Notes under the pieces: generated by a model
Databases searched by the model: none
What the model was told of the DNA's origin: nothing
Seen by the model: only the letters and a program-made list of their open reading frames with translations
Position numbers and translations under genes: made by a program
Assembly (NCBI RefSeq): GCF_047511655.1
Contig: NC_133394.1
Span: forward strand, 54,096,501-54,160,500
From: Castor canadensis
Lineage: Eukaryota > Chordata > Mammalia > Rodentia > Castoridae
Direction of reading: 5' to 3'
Length of the DNA stretch: 64,000 nt
In this document: one piece after another, positions 35,581 to 45,915 of the stretch
Numbering within the stretch: position 1 is the stretch's first letter
Layout of the letters: each line of letters begins with the position of its first letter

Positions 35581-37477
35581 AGCCTGTGCGCACCTCTGCC
35601 CAGGTCCTGCTTTGAGGACATTATATTTTGGCTTGAAATCAGTACTAGTGGGAGCATTTATACCACATTTATATCGCATCACATGTGCAGCTATAAATTA
35701 AGACTGCAAAACAAGCAAAAAAACAAAACAAAAAACACCAGCCCTTTTCCTGCATACCACTGAGCAAAGACATTCACTGAGTTTCCTTTTATACCTTCAA
35801 TAATGGATGAGACAGAGCACATTTTATAAACACTAGTTTATTTACCTGAATTATGTTCAACTCAAAAAGTGGAATGGTGATTTGCAGCATCTCCATTTTG
35901 CCCAGCAAGAGGCAAGCTGGTGTACAGTCCCTTTTGTCTGCCTGCCTTTCCATCCCTTTGTCAGTTTTCTCTGACCCAGCAGTTGGCTCACTCCACATCA
36001 GTCTCCAGGAATCTTCCACCAGGAGCTGGCAGGAGCAGAGTCTCTGTCCTTTGTACTATCAACAGCACATGCTTGTGGCTTTTCCTTTATTCAGAACATG
36101 AGGATGGTGTTGTGTTTCTGTGGCATTTAGATCTGGTACCTGGGAAGTTCTCCCCTCTAATCTGTTTGCTTAGCCACCAGCAGTGAATTTGTCTGTTTTT
36201 GGGGGGCCATTAAATTTACCTGACCTTGTCTGCAGTCTCCTCTTTCTGCCTTTTTCTTCCTCCTCTCTTTATCTCTTTCTTCACAGTGTGTTAAAGATTC
36301 CTCTGAATTTGCTGGCTGAACATGTTTCTGGTTAAATGCAGAACATCTGATTTTCTCTGACCAATACTCTAGAACATTGCTGTTTTATCTAGGTTTCCAC
36401 AAACCTGTGTTTTCCTTCTTTCTTTGTTTTATGTTTCTATTTTTTATGTTCTGCGTTTTGAGGTTTTCACACTTCCTCTTATTTTGCTAGCATGGAAGCT
36501 TAGTGTGCATTCTCCTGTTTTTTTTTTTTTTGGATCATTCCTCTCTGCATAGAGGCTATTGTCAGGTCTCTCATTTCTTGGAAGGTGATTCTGACTCATT
36601 ATCTAATAATTATCTCAAGACTTAGTCTTTCACCTGATCTGAAAACTAGGCATTTACACATGGATGTCTTACCAGCATACACTAGTCTCTGATCACATCT
36701 TATTCTCTGCTTAGTGTCTGAATTATAATCAGTGGTACTCTGAATCTTTCTTGCATTCCGTATTTCCCGGGTATCTACTGCATGTGCTGGGGGTACTACT
36801 GTGGGTTGAAAAAGCTGTATTCTTGTGGGTTAGCCAGGTTTCAGTAAAATCAAGAAGCATTCAGAGAACAGATGGAGAATGCAAGGGACTTGTGAGTGTC
36901 AAGTGCCAGTGTGAAGAAGGGAGGAGCTTGAGTTGGACTGAAGGATGCTCAGAACCCTGATGAGTTTGAGTCCAGGGATGAGTGTTGGTCTCTGGGAGAG
37001 TGGACCTGTGGTGACTGAGGTAAATGAGAACTTAAGGCATAGGAGGTAGATTCTGAAGATACCTCAGAAGTATCAGGAGTAGAAAATCAGTTCTAATTCT
37101 AACCTTCTTTGTGAATGATTGTGGCATAAGATGGTGGATGGAGTGTTGGGTAGTGTGGTGGGGAGCCAGCAGAGCTCTGTGCCCACTTTCATCCTAGCCA
37201 TCCATGCTGGTTCAGCTGGAGTGGTGAGGGATGGGAAGGAAGGTCCTCCAGGTACACACAGGATTCTATGACTCTGCCTCCAATCCTGCCATGAGCAGTG
37301 AAAAGAATTTTTTTAATGGTGGCTGGAAAATGGCCTAAAAACAATTCCAAAAAAGGAGTTCCAAAAATGTCCTAAATAATAAGTGCATTATCAAGAGAAG
37401 TAAGTGCACATCCACACATAGTCAGACACTCACTCAGGTAAGAACAGTTAGGAAATTAGTTTTCTCTGCAGCTGATT
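35581..37477. other. Intronic DNA, no gene seen
   Basis: Pyrimidine-rich tracts near 36220-36540. Nothing else recognisable. Confidence 0.45.
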
Positions 37478-37665
37478 TGAGAATTCCACCTAGAGCAACA
37501 CACGGCAATCACTTGGCAATCATAAAAAACGACAGGGATCTCTGGTTCCTATCCCTAGAAATTCTGATTTAATTGTTCTGAGTGTGACAACTGGTATCAA
37601 GTTTTCAAAAGTTCCTCGAATTAGAAAAGATTATAATTTGCAGCCAATGTTAAGAACTACTTGTG
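37478..37665. mobile_element. hAT-type MER fossil, weak
   Basis: 'agaaattctgatttaattgt' and the end 'ccaatgttaagaactacttg' fit the MER5/MER20-like class. Confidence 0.4.
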
Positions 37666-38878
37666 TGGTACAAATATGAACAGCACCAAAACTTGGGCTG
37701 TTATGAAATTAAGAAATGAAAGATGTAAAGTTTTTAAATAGTATAGGATTTTTCACATAAATCAACTCAATGTAGCTATTTTTTTTTTTATAAATAAGAA
37801 TAGGAGTAAGGAATGCTTACAAAATGCAGAAGTCGGTTGCATAAAATAGAGTCCAATAAGAACTTTGGCCATAGTTGTTTCATTGTATGCAGTGTTATAT
37901 TTTTACTGAAACCTTAACCTTTTTGGAGTCTTTCAGAATGAATTTGGAAAGAAGTCAAATATGATTAAAAAAAAAAGTTGGATACAAGACATACAAAAAT
38001 AAAACTCAAGATGGAAGATCTGAATGCAACACTCAGACTCAAGGGAAGGAGCCCAGCATTTTTCTTCTCTACACTGCCTAAGAGAATGACTTAGCTTCAA
38101 ATTCACTAATAGATTCCACAGGTGGAGGTGAGGGGGGTACCAGAGGACCTCAGCTGCAAAGCCAAAGGCTAAAATATTCAAAAAACAATTAGCTGCTGAG
38201 CTGAGAGTGAGGGCCCCGGCAGTAGCAGCAGAGCTGAATCTGCATCACAAATAGAACTCTGGTAAGAGGAAAGATATAAATTGTGCTAAGACAGAGAACT
38301 GTGAAAATAAGGCTATTGGGGTCAATTAGAGTCCCACACCTTGCCCAGTTTGCACACTTCCAGAGGACCAGAGAAATTGGTGGACAGCAGCCAGTCATTG
38401 TGTGGGAATTTATTTCCCATGATAAACCAACACAGGTAGAGACATCCAGCCTGGGGGTTAGGGTCCTTTGTTCACCAACTAGGAACTAATTGAGAGTCGC
38501 CCCTATATTCCTGGAAGGTCTGCCTATAAGTAAATTCTATTCTGAATCAAAACCCGCAAAGAAGGCAGTCAGGTCCCTTAACAGACTCCTACCCTAACTC
38601 CTTACAGATATAGAGAGGAAAAGCAAACAAACAAAAAGAGCTGCCCTCCCACAAAAGAAACTGAACTGACAAACCTGTGAGGTAACCTTCTTTCCCTTAT
38701 TTTTCTCAGCTAGTTGTTGATGTGTTCTTTTACTTCTTTTTTTCTTTTCCCCTTTTGATCACTTTGCCCTTTGCTGCACTCACTTTACCCTGTTCTTTCT
38801 CACCATCAGTGTAGTTTTTCATATACCTCCACCACATATCCTTTCCTCTCTTTCCTTTTTTGCTTCCTCTTCTCCATC
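37666..38878. other. Intronic DNA up to provirus B
   Basis: No feature recognised beyond short homopolymers; a pyrimidine-rich tract lies at about 38690-38880. Confidence 0.45.
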
Positions 38879-38882
38879 CCTT

Positions 38883-39176
38883 TGATGCACGGATGACACG
38901 CGCAGGAATTTCAGGTGTTCAGTGTTCTTGAGCCTGTTCTGAGAATGAAAGCACAGACAGACTCCAACAGCAGAGGTTAGAAAGATTTTATTTGTAGAGA
39001 AGAGAAAAGAAAGACTGCATATTGGGGAATGCAGAGGGACCCAACCCAAAACCAGTGATGTGAGTTAGGGTGGGGAGTGGGTTTTATGGCCTTTTTTGTA
39101 TTGCCTGAGGGCAGATGCAGATGGGCATTCCCTAGGGAGGAGAAGTGTCTCCTTGACCTCCCACGTCTGTCCTTCA
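38883..39176 (-). repeat. 3' LTR of provirus B
   Basis: 294 bp, TG...CA ends, alignable along its whole length with 45011-45318. Minus-strand AATAAA at 38987-38992, and a CATAAAA box upstream of it could serve as TATA. Confidence 0.92.
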
Positions 39177-39305
39177 AGTCCACCTCTCAGTGACTGCCCT
39201 AACTGCTGTTAGGAATAGGGATGACGAAGTCTGTCCAGTAACTGCTTCCTGCTGACAGGGCGATGAAGGGGCCCACAGCATCAGGGCTGACCACGAGAGG
39301 AGTTG

Positions 39306-39930
39306 TCAAGGGGACTGCGGTAGTAGGTCATTTTCATCTCCATCAGAGGCATTTGTAGTTTGATGGATTCTAGGCGAGAAGAGACAGACTTGACAAGTAA
39401 GTTTAAAATGCAAAGCCCAAACACAAGCAAGAGAATAATGGCAACTATAGGCCTCAGAAAGGGTAGGAACCAAGTCCTGGAGGGAAGCCAGGATTTTATT
39501 TATTCCCATACCTGAGTAGAAACCTGAGTTTCAAGAGATTGCTCCCGAAGTCACTTAGCCCCTTGGAGAATGCGATCTGCACGTTCCTCTACAATGCCTG
39601 AAGTGTTTATATATGTGCAACAGGGGGTATTGGCAATAGCACATACCACCCTCTGTTTGGCCAAAAGAAAATCTAGGGCCAGGTAGTAGTCCATGACCAT
39701 ACAGGCAAGGGATGACAGACCTTTGCATGTCCTTAACGGCAAGGCCTACCTGGTCTGAGGTGTCCTCTGCCACTTTGGTTAGGTTTTTTGCAGTTACATG
39801 ATTGGCAATCACCCCATAGCTAATTCCAGCAAGGGCTGCAACTAATGCTGTTATCCATAAAACTATTAAAGTAACCTCCCTTTTATCTCTATGGGAAGCT
39901 GTTCCTATTGTAGTTATAATTTTCCCTTCC
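39306..39930 (-). pseudogene. env transmembrane subunit remnant, provirus B
   Basis: Three frames carry successive parts. A fusion-peptide-like hydrophobic stretch and heptad region lie in the frame shared with RNase H (about 39720-39870). The loop segment with ALDFLLAKQ and the CX6CC motif CAIANTPCC lies in the frame 39551-39742. A hydrophobic membrane anchor is readable in another frame at about 39410-39480. At least two frameshifts therefore break it, and the surface subunit is missing. Related intact proteins mediate membrane fusion. Confidence 0.85.
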
Positions 39931-40490
39931 TTCCAGATGGCTGCGTGACCATGTAGGACCAGGAAGACATACTTAGAATCTGTATAGATGTTTACTCTCT
40001 GTTCTTTTGACAGTTTTAGGGCTTTTGTTAGGGCCACTAATTCTGCCATTTGAGCACTTGTATTAGAAAGAGGAGGACCTGATTTGAGGATGCCAAATTC
40101 TGTCACAACTGCAAACCCTGCATGTCTGACACCATTCTTGACAAAGGAACTGCCATCAATGTATAATTCTAGATCTGGGATTTTTAAGGACCGATCAGTT
40201 AAGTCAGGTTGAGCAGCATAATTTTCCATAAGTACCTCCTCACATGAGTGTTCAGGATTTCCCTCTGCCTCTGGTAGAAGGGATGCAGGATTTAGGCTCT
40301 GATAGGTCCTTAAAGTTATTTCTGTCCCTCCCAGAAGCTGGGCCTGGTATTTAAGTAGACATCTGTCAGACAGCCAAAGCTCTCCTTTTGAGTTTAAAAT
40401 TCCCTCTAGGTCATGTGGGGTATAAACCATTAGGGGGCAGTTTAGGGTAAGTTTCTGAGCTTCAAGCACTAGAAGGCTTACTGCAGCCAT
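39555..40490 (-). pseudogene. RNase H joined in frame to env, provirus B
   Basis: A single 311-codon frame. Residues 1-105 are the connection region. Residues 107-188 are RNase H with the catalytic pattern YIDGSS (D112), AELVAL (E150) and IYTDSKY (D171). After 'AIWKEG' the text changes at about residues 189-205 to an env transmembrane segment (hydrophobic 207-228, heptads to about 258), then drifts out of frame. The RNase H fourth acidic/His region, integrase and env surface part are absent. The fusion is a by-product of deletion in a dead provirus; I see no start signal or evidence of use. Confidence 0.85.
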
Positions 40491-40499
40491 TTCTCTGAG

Positions 40500-41656
40500 G
40501 CATCCTTGCCATCCCTTGGCTACCTGATCTAACTCTTTGCTTAAGTAGCCTACTGGCTGGGGAGTGATGCCCTGGAGCTAAGTCACCATGCCGAAGGCCA
40601 TTCCTCCCTTTTCATAGACATATAACAGAAACTTGTCTTGTACTGGGAGACCCAGGGCAGGAGCTGTCATAACAGCCTTTTTTAACCTGTGGAATGTATT
40701 TTCTGACTTGTCATCCCACGCAATAAAGGGCTGGGTATCCTTCTGTGCTTCCTTAAGGATTTGATATAAGGGCCTGGCTAGGTCTGCATATCCCAGGATC
40801 CAAATTCTATAGTACCCTGTGACCCCCCAAAAGCCCTCAATTGTTTTAGAGTTTTAGGTTGAGGAAATGTCAGGATTGGATGGATTCTATCTTTTCCTAA
40901 AGACCTCATTTCTTTCTTCAGGACAAGACCTAAATATGTAACCCTAGACTGACACAATTGGGCTTTTTCTTTAGAGATTTTAGAACCTCTTATCTGCTAA
41001 GAAGTTTAGTAAGGACTCAGTGGGTCGTGAAATGACAGGCTCACTTGGTCCACAGAGCAGGAGGTCATGTACATATTGTAGCAGAGTAGCTTGTGGATAT
41101 TGCCATTCTGCCAATTCGGGTTAGAGCTAACCCAAAGAGGTGGGGGCTGTCTCTGAATTCCCTGGGGGAGGACAGTCCAAGTGACCTGTCCAGACTTTCT
41201 TGTGGGGTCCCCAAAGGCAAAGATAGATTGACTTTTAGGATGTAAGGGAATGCAAAAGAAGGCATCTTTTAAATCCAGGACAGAGTAGTAAGTGGTACCT
41301 GGAGGTATATGGGCTAAAAGTGTGTGGGGATTTGGAACTACAGGGTGGAAAGGCACAACTGCTTCATTGATCAGGCAGAGATCCTGGACTAGCCTCCATT
41401 TATTAGGTCCCTTCCTGACACTGAGAATAGGAGTATTATATGGGCTGGAGCATTCTATTAGCAGTCCCTGTCTCGTTAAGTCTTTGATTATGGGAATTAG
41501 CCCCTCAACTTCAGACTTTAAAGGATATTGTTTATGATGGGGAAACCAGGAGGGGTCCTTGAGATGAATTAGGACTGGAACAGCTGTTTGTGCCCGTCCC
41601 ACAATGTGTCCATCCGTCCACACTGTGGGGTCTACTTGTTCCTCTATTAGGGGCAA
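40500..41656 (-). pseudogene. Reverse transcriptase remnant, provirus B
   Basis: The frame 41006-41656 (216 codons) contains fingers/palm motifs: SPYNTPI, KWRLVQDL, motif A VLDLKDAFFCIPL with its Asp, and LPQG (motif B). It then slips out of frame. The active-site box is readable in the neighbouring frame at about 41064-41075 as YVHD, so the first of the two catalytic aspartates is replaced. From 41000 to 40500 the thumb/connection region has several stops. Non-functional. Confidence 0.9.
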
Positions 41657-41794
41657 GCAAAAGTACTTTTACTCTCCTGGGGGTAAAAGTAGCTGTACCC
41701 CCAATTTAGATAGAAGGTCTCACCCTAGCAGAGGAGTAGGAGTTACTGGGACAATTAAAAAGGAGTGACAAGCTTTGTAGGCACATATAAATAA

Positions 41795-41880
41795 TTAAAA
41801 AAATCACAAAAAAGGGCTGACAGAGTGGCTCAAGGTGTACACCCTGAGTTCAAACCCCAGTACCGCCAAAAAAAAAAAAT
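41795..41880 (+). mobile_element. 5'-truncated B1-ID SINE inside provirus B
   Basis: The end of the B1 half's A-rich linker, then 'gggctgacagagtggctcaa', 'gagttcaaaccccagtaccg' and poly-A. It separates the protease and reverse-transcriptase remnants and so inserted after provirus B. Confidence 0.85.
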
Positions 41881-41889
41881 TGCAAGATT

Positions 41890-42130
41890 TTTGTTAAAAA
41901 AAAAAGTAGTGACAGAAATGGAAATCTCCCCAGGAGCAGGCTAAAGGCTGAGTGAAATAACGCTCTAGAGGCTGGCCTGACATGCCTTGAACAGTAATTT
42001 TCTTGGAGGACCTGGGTCCGGGAGAGAGAGGAATAGCTGAGATGCTAGCTCCAGTATTAATAAGGAGGCTGACCTTGTGCTTTTCAATAGTGAGTAAAAC
42101 CTGGGGCTCCCCTGCTTTTATGGTTGTCAC
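41890..42130 (-). pseudogene. Aspartic protease remnant, provirus B
   Basis: The frame 41894-42130 has LLINTGAS at about residues 22-29, where retroviral proteases have DTGA. The catalytic Asp codon has become Asn (AAT). A hydrophobic flap-like segment follows. It lies between the gag nucleocapsid and reverse transcriptase, as expected. Confidence 0.8.
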
Positions 42131-43660
42131 TGGAGCCTGTATGGGAGGCCCTGGGACCCATCATTGGGTGGGAGGCTCTGACCTCAGTTCCCCTGGGGTA
42201 CCAGGGACAAGGTGCCTTCCAATGTTTTCCCCAACAAATGGGGCAGGGTCCTGGAGGTAGCTTTCTCCAGGGGCACTCCCTCCAAAAATGACCGGCCTGT
42301 CCACATTGAAAGCGTGTCCTCAGGTTTGGACTTGGCCCCGGGGAAGCCTCTCTGAGTGCTGCAGTCAGAGCCTCCTGCCGCTTATCCTTCCTCTTTTCCT
42401 TTTCCAGGTCCTTTTTTTCTTTTTCTAAGTCTCTATTATAGTATACAGATGTGGCTACACAGACCAATTGGTCCAGATCTCTGCTCCTTTCAGCCACCAA
42501 TTTCTGAAGGTTTTTATGGATATCTGGGACTGACTGTGTTAGAAATTTATCTTTTAGGACCATTTCCTCTTCGTGTGACTCTGGTTGGTATGCTTTCATA
42601 AAGCATCCTTAAGTCTCTGCATGAAAGCTACTGGAGTTTCTAAGGGTCCTTGCTGTACAGCTGTGACTTGGGAGTAATTAAGAGGTTTTACCTTGGCTTT
42701 CCTTAGACTCTCAAGAATGCAGTGGATGAAATGGTTATGACTCCATTCATCCTTGTCATTTTCAGGGTCCCACTTAGGGTCATACCTCGGTACTCCCTGA
42801 TCTCCTGTTGGAATTGGGAATTGAAGTTCCCTTCTAGGTATTCATTGTCTGTCTTCTTCCTCCTCCTCCTCTTCCTGTGAGGGCCCAGTCTGAGACAAGC
42901 CTATAGGGCCACTTTTATCTAAGTGATAATTGTCTCCAGCTGTGACTGCCTGCTCTAGTATCTGCTGTTTCTCCAGAGAGTAAGGGTTTGAGATAGCAAT
43001 AGCATTACATCTTTTCAGCTCAGTTCAAAGTTTTGGCTGACTTCTGTAAATGTCTGGATGTATTGATCTGGGTTTTCTGTGTAATTTCCTAAATTCTTTT
43101 TTATTTCTTTAAGTTCACTCACTCTAAGGAATTAACTGGAGGGTGTAGAGTCCTGTGGGATGATGTCTGGTGTGTGAGGTAGTTGGGTAAGGGGGAAGAG
43201 GAGCTGATGGAGCATTAGATGGGTTTTTTTGGTTCAAGGGAGTTTGGGGGCTTTATGCAAAGGGTTACCATGGTCTGGGTATCTAGCCTGTGTTTTTTAG
43301 CCATTCTGGGTGGTCTCTTAGGAAAAAGAACAATTGAACATATGGAGCTTCAGTCCACTTTCCCTCCTTTTTACATATCTAATTGAAGAATGGTATTATA
43401 ATTAATGCTCCTCCCTCCTTCTGGCCATCTTTCCTCATCTCCCAGAGGATACTGTGGCCAAGCCTGGGTGCAGTAAAACTTGAGTTGCTTTTGCTGAAGA
43501 CTTTCTGGATCAAGATCTTTCCAGTGTTTTAATAAGCAGGCAAGGGGGGATCCTTCCTGGATCCTTGAGGCTTAATTCCTCATCTAAAAAAGGAAAACAA
43601 GGGAAAATTGGTCACCTCAACAGAGGTTTCTCCTTTTATCTAGGCATGCCTAGATGAGAG
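42100..43660 (-). pseudogene. gag remnant (matrix-capsid-nucleocapsid), provirus B
   Basis: The matrix/capsid-side motif WPQYPLGDEERWP is readable at about 43420-43460 and capsid-like text follows to about 42600. The frame 42084-42599 (171 codons) carries the capsid end, a charged EKEKKDLEKEKRKDK stretch and two zinc knuckles. Knuckle 1 has lost its first Cys (RFQCGQAGHFWREC). Knuckle 2 (CPICWGKHWKAPC) is one residue short between Cys and His. Several frameshifts occur upstream. The structural protein gene is dead. Confidence 0.8.
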
Positions 43661-44988
43661 AGCACATCCCTCTCTCCCTTGCTCCTTCCACTGCCACCTG
43701 TGGGTAAGGTCATGAAGAATTTACAGATATTTCAGGTGCACCCACCCCCTTGAAATGATCTTTGACCAATCTCTCATCTATTTTGACTTGCCTGTTTGCC
43801 CTGCGACCCAGGTAGGCCTCGTTCTCTTCTACCAGCTGAAGGCTTGTAATTTAAAAATAACTCTGTCAAAGTAACCAAGAGGGCTTGCATGGCCAGAGGG
43901 AGGACCCCTGTAGAGGCATGGATGGGGACTCCTGATGAAGTAGACTTTTGTCCCCCTATATATCCTGTGAGGCATATGTGCTTTTTATGAAGAGAGAGTG
44001 TCTGAAGGCTTTTGCTCTAGTAAGGGGCAAAAACTGAGAGGACCTGAGGTTTCTGCCTTTTAACTGTTTCTTCCCCCCTGAAGGCAGGCTGCAGAAACTG
44101 CTTAAACAGATAACCTGATGCTTGACAAACACAATTAATCCTAAATTAGAGACTAGCACTTTCTGGTGCCTGTAGGGATTTTTTCCGAACTCCCTGAAGA
44201 AAGAAGTGCACTGCTGTTTAGAGCAAAGGGGGGAAGGGGACACTTACCCTGAACTACTTGGGAAAGGGGAAGGAGAGGCTGAGGATTGGGGGAAAAGAGA
44301 GTTTCCAGGGATTATTGGTCACTACTGCTGCCCAGGTTGATCCAGCCCAAGGCAGTACTGGAGCAGTGGAAGCAAGGGGTGACCTCCACTCTCGGGCCAT
44401 GGAAACCATGAAGGAGGCATAAGAGATCTAATTGTCTGTTTGCCATGGGCATGGCTGGAGGGGTCTGAAACTTAGCCGTCTTTGGAGCCTCAGGAAGGGT
44501 CAGGAATTTGCATCTCCAGCCTTTGGATGACACTGGGAAGTGCCATGGCCAGAACACCTTTTATGGTTTGAAGACAAACTTTCCTTTCCACTGGCTGTTT
44601 TCGGACTTTTTCTTAAGCTGGTCAGATCTTGAAAGAGAGAGTTAGAGTTTAAGGAGAGGAAAAAAAGCCTCGGTGTACTAAAGTTGGGCTCCAGCACTGG
44701 CAGTGTGGTATAAACCCCTGCCTGGCGTCTGAGTTTCCTCAGATTGCCTGCCTTACAGCTATAATGGGCTCAGAGCTTTTCCTCAGTTTCCCAAGGGAGA
44801 AACTCTCCTTAACAAGACAGAGAGAGAAAGAGAGAGAGTCGGCCTGAGAGTTCCACCATAGCTAGGCTGTGGGGGTGGGGTCTCTTCTGGAAAATAGACT
44901 CCACTGGAGTGCTGGACACTCACGGTCATGTTCCTAGGCAGCCTTTCCCACTTTGTCACAACCTATACCGATTTCAGGTGATGGCTGG
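43661..44988 (-). other. Leader / 5' untranslated region of provirus B
   Basis: No gag start could be fixed. Short open frames (43956-44243, 44312-44557, 44500-44697) show no known domain. A GA-rich run lies at 44818-44840. Confidence 0.5.
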
Positions 44989-45006
44989 TCCCTTCATGCG
45001 TCACCA
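44989..45006 (-). promoter_or_regulatory. Candidate primer-binding site of provirus B
   Basis: Four bases inside the 5' LTR the minus strand reads TGGTGACGCATGAAGGGA. It begins TGG as a primer-binding site must and agrees at about 12 of 18 positions with the tRNA-Phe type, which is too few to assign the primer. Confidence 0.45.
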
Positions 45007-45010
45007 AATA

Positions 45011-45318
45011 TGATGCATGGACGACACACACAGAAATTTCAGGTGCTCAGGGTTGTTGAGCCTGCTCTGAGAATGAAAGCACAGACAGACTCCAACAGCA
45101 GAGGTCAGAAAGATTTTATTTGTAGAGAAGAGAAGAGAAAGACTGCATATTGGGGAATGCAGGGGGACCCGGAAGCCCATGATTCCCGTGAGTCAGGGTG
45201 GGGATTGGGTTTCATAGCCTTTTTTGCATTGCCTGAGGGCGTAGATGCCTTTCAGATGCAGATGGGCATTCCCTAGGGAGGAGAAGTATCTCCTTGACCT
45301 CCCACAGTCTGTCCTTCA
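45011..45318 (-). repeat. 5' LTR of provirus B
   Basis: 308 bp, TG...CA, with an insertion of about 13 bases near 45241-45254 relative to the 3' LTR. Minus-strand AATAAA at 45115-45120. Followed by CCTT, the target duplication. Confidence 0.92.
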
Positions 45319-45719
45319 CCTTCTTCATTTTTCGTACTTAATTATTAATACCTCTACATCTAATAATTTTAAACTCCTAGCATATGCTGTAAGAGTTCTA
45401 GTTCCTTTCTTTTGTCACCTTATTGGATGTGTAGTTGATGTTTTGAACACATGAAATATCTCATGTGTTCTGGTTGTTAGTCCTGCTTGCTTTTTCTCCT
45501 TCTGTGTTAATAGGGCTCATGACCCTTGAGAAGACTCTCCACTAAGATGATTCCAACAATAAATTAATAGAACAATAAATAAATAAAGAGACATCTTTTC
45601 CAACTGATGCACAAAGCACAATGCAGAAACATAAGAAATATGAACACTCAGGGCAATATGATAGTTCCAAAAGCATGTAACAACTCCAAGAACTGGCATT
45701 CCAGACAAAATACAAGAGT

Positions 45720-45915
45720 ATACTTTAAAAAATGACTAATGACCCACCAAATACTGTTTGAAAAAGGGAGAAGGAGGAAGAGAGGGAATGAAAATATAAT
45801 GGAGGGAATGAATTTGTTCAAGGTATACTGTACATATATATGGAATTGACACCATGAAATCTCCTTATTTTATTAATGTATGATAATAAAATAGGAAAAA
45901 TTAAAAAAAAACAAA
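45720..45915 (+). mobile_element. LINE-1 3' terminal fragment, sense
   Basis: Ends like the L1 at 19.8 kb: 'gaaatctccttattttatta', 'aataaaataggaa', then poly-A. Only the 3' UTR end is present. Confidence 0.55.

Larger units (their letters stand above)
38883..45318 (-). mobile_element. Decayed class I provirus antisense in QRFPR intron 1 (provirus B)
   Basis: Minus-strand order: 5' LTR (45011-45318), leader, gag (about 43660-42100), protease, reverse transcriptase, RNase H, env transmembrane subunit, 3' LTR (38883-39176). It is flanked by the 4-bp direct repeat CCTT (38879-38882 and 45319-45322). The LTRs differ at roughly 25 positions over about 290 aligned bases plus one ~13-base indel, so it is clearly older than provirus A. 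Every gene is broken, and an internal deletion removed the end of RNase H, integrase and env surface subunit. Motifs resemble the ERV-F/ERV-H side of class I, by inspection. Antisense orientation is the usual survivor orientation within introns. Confidence 0.92.

Noticed and set aside
41292-42601. Plus-strand frames over gag and pol of provirus B
   Set aside because: Shadows of the minus-strand retroviral sequence.
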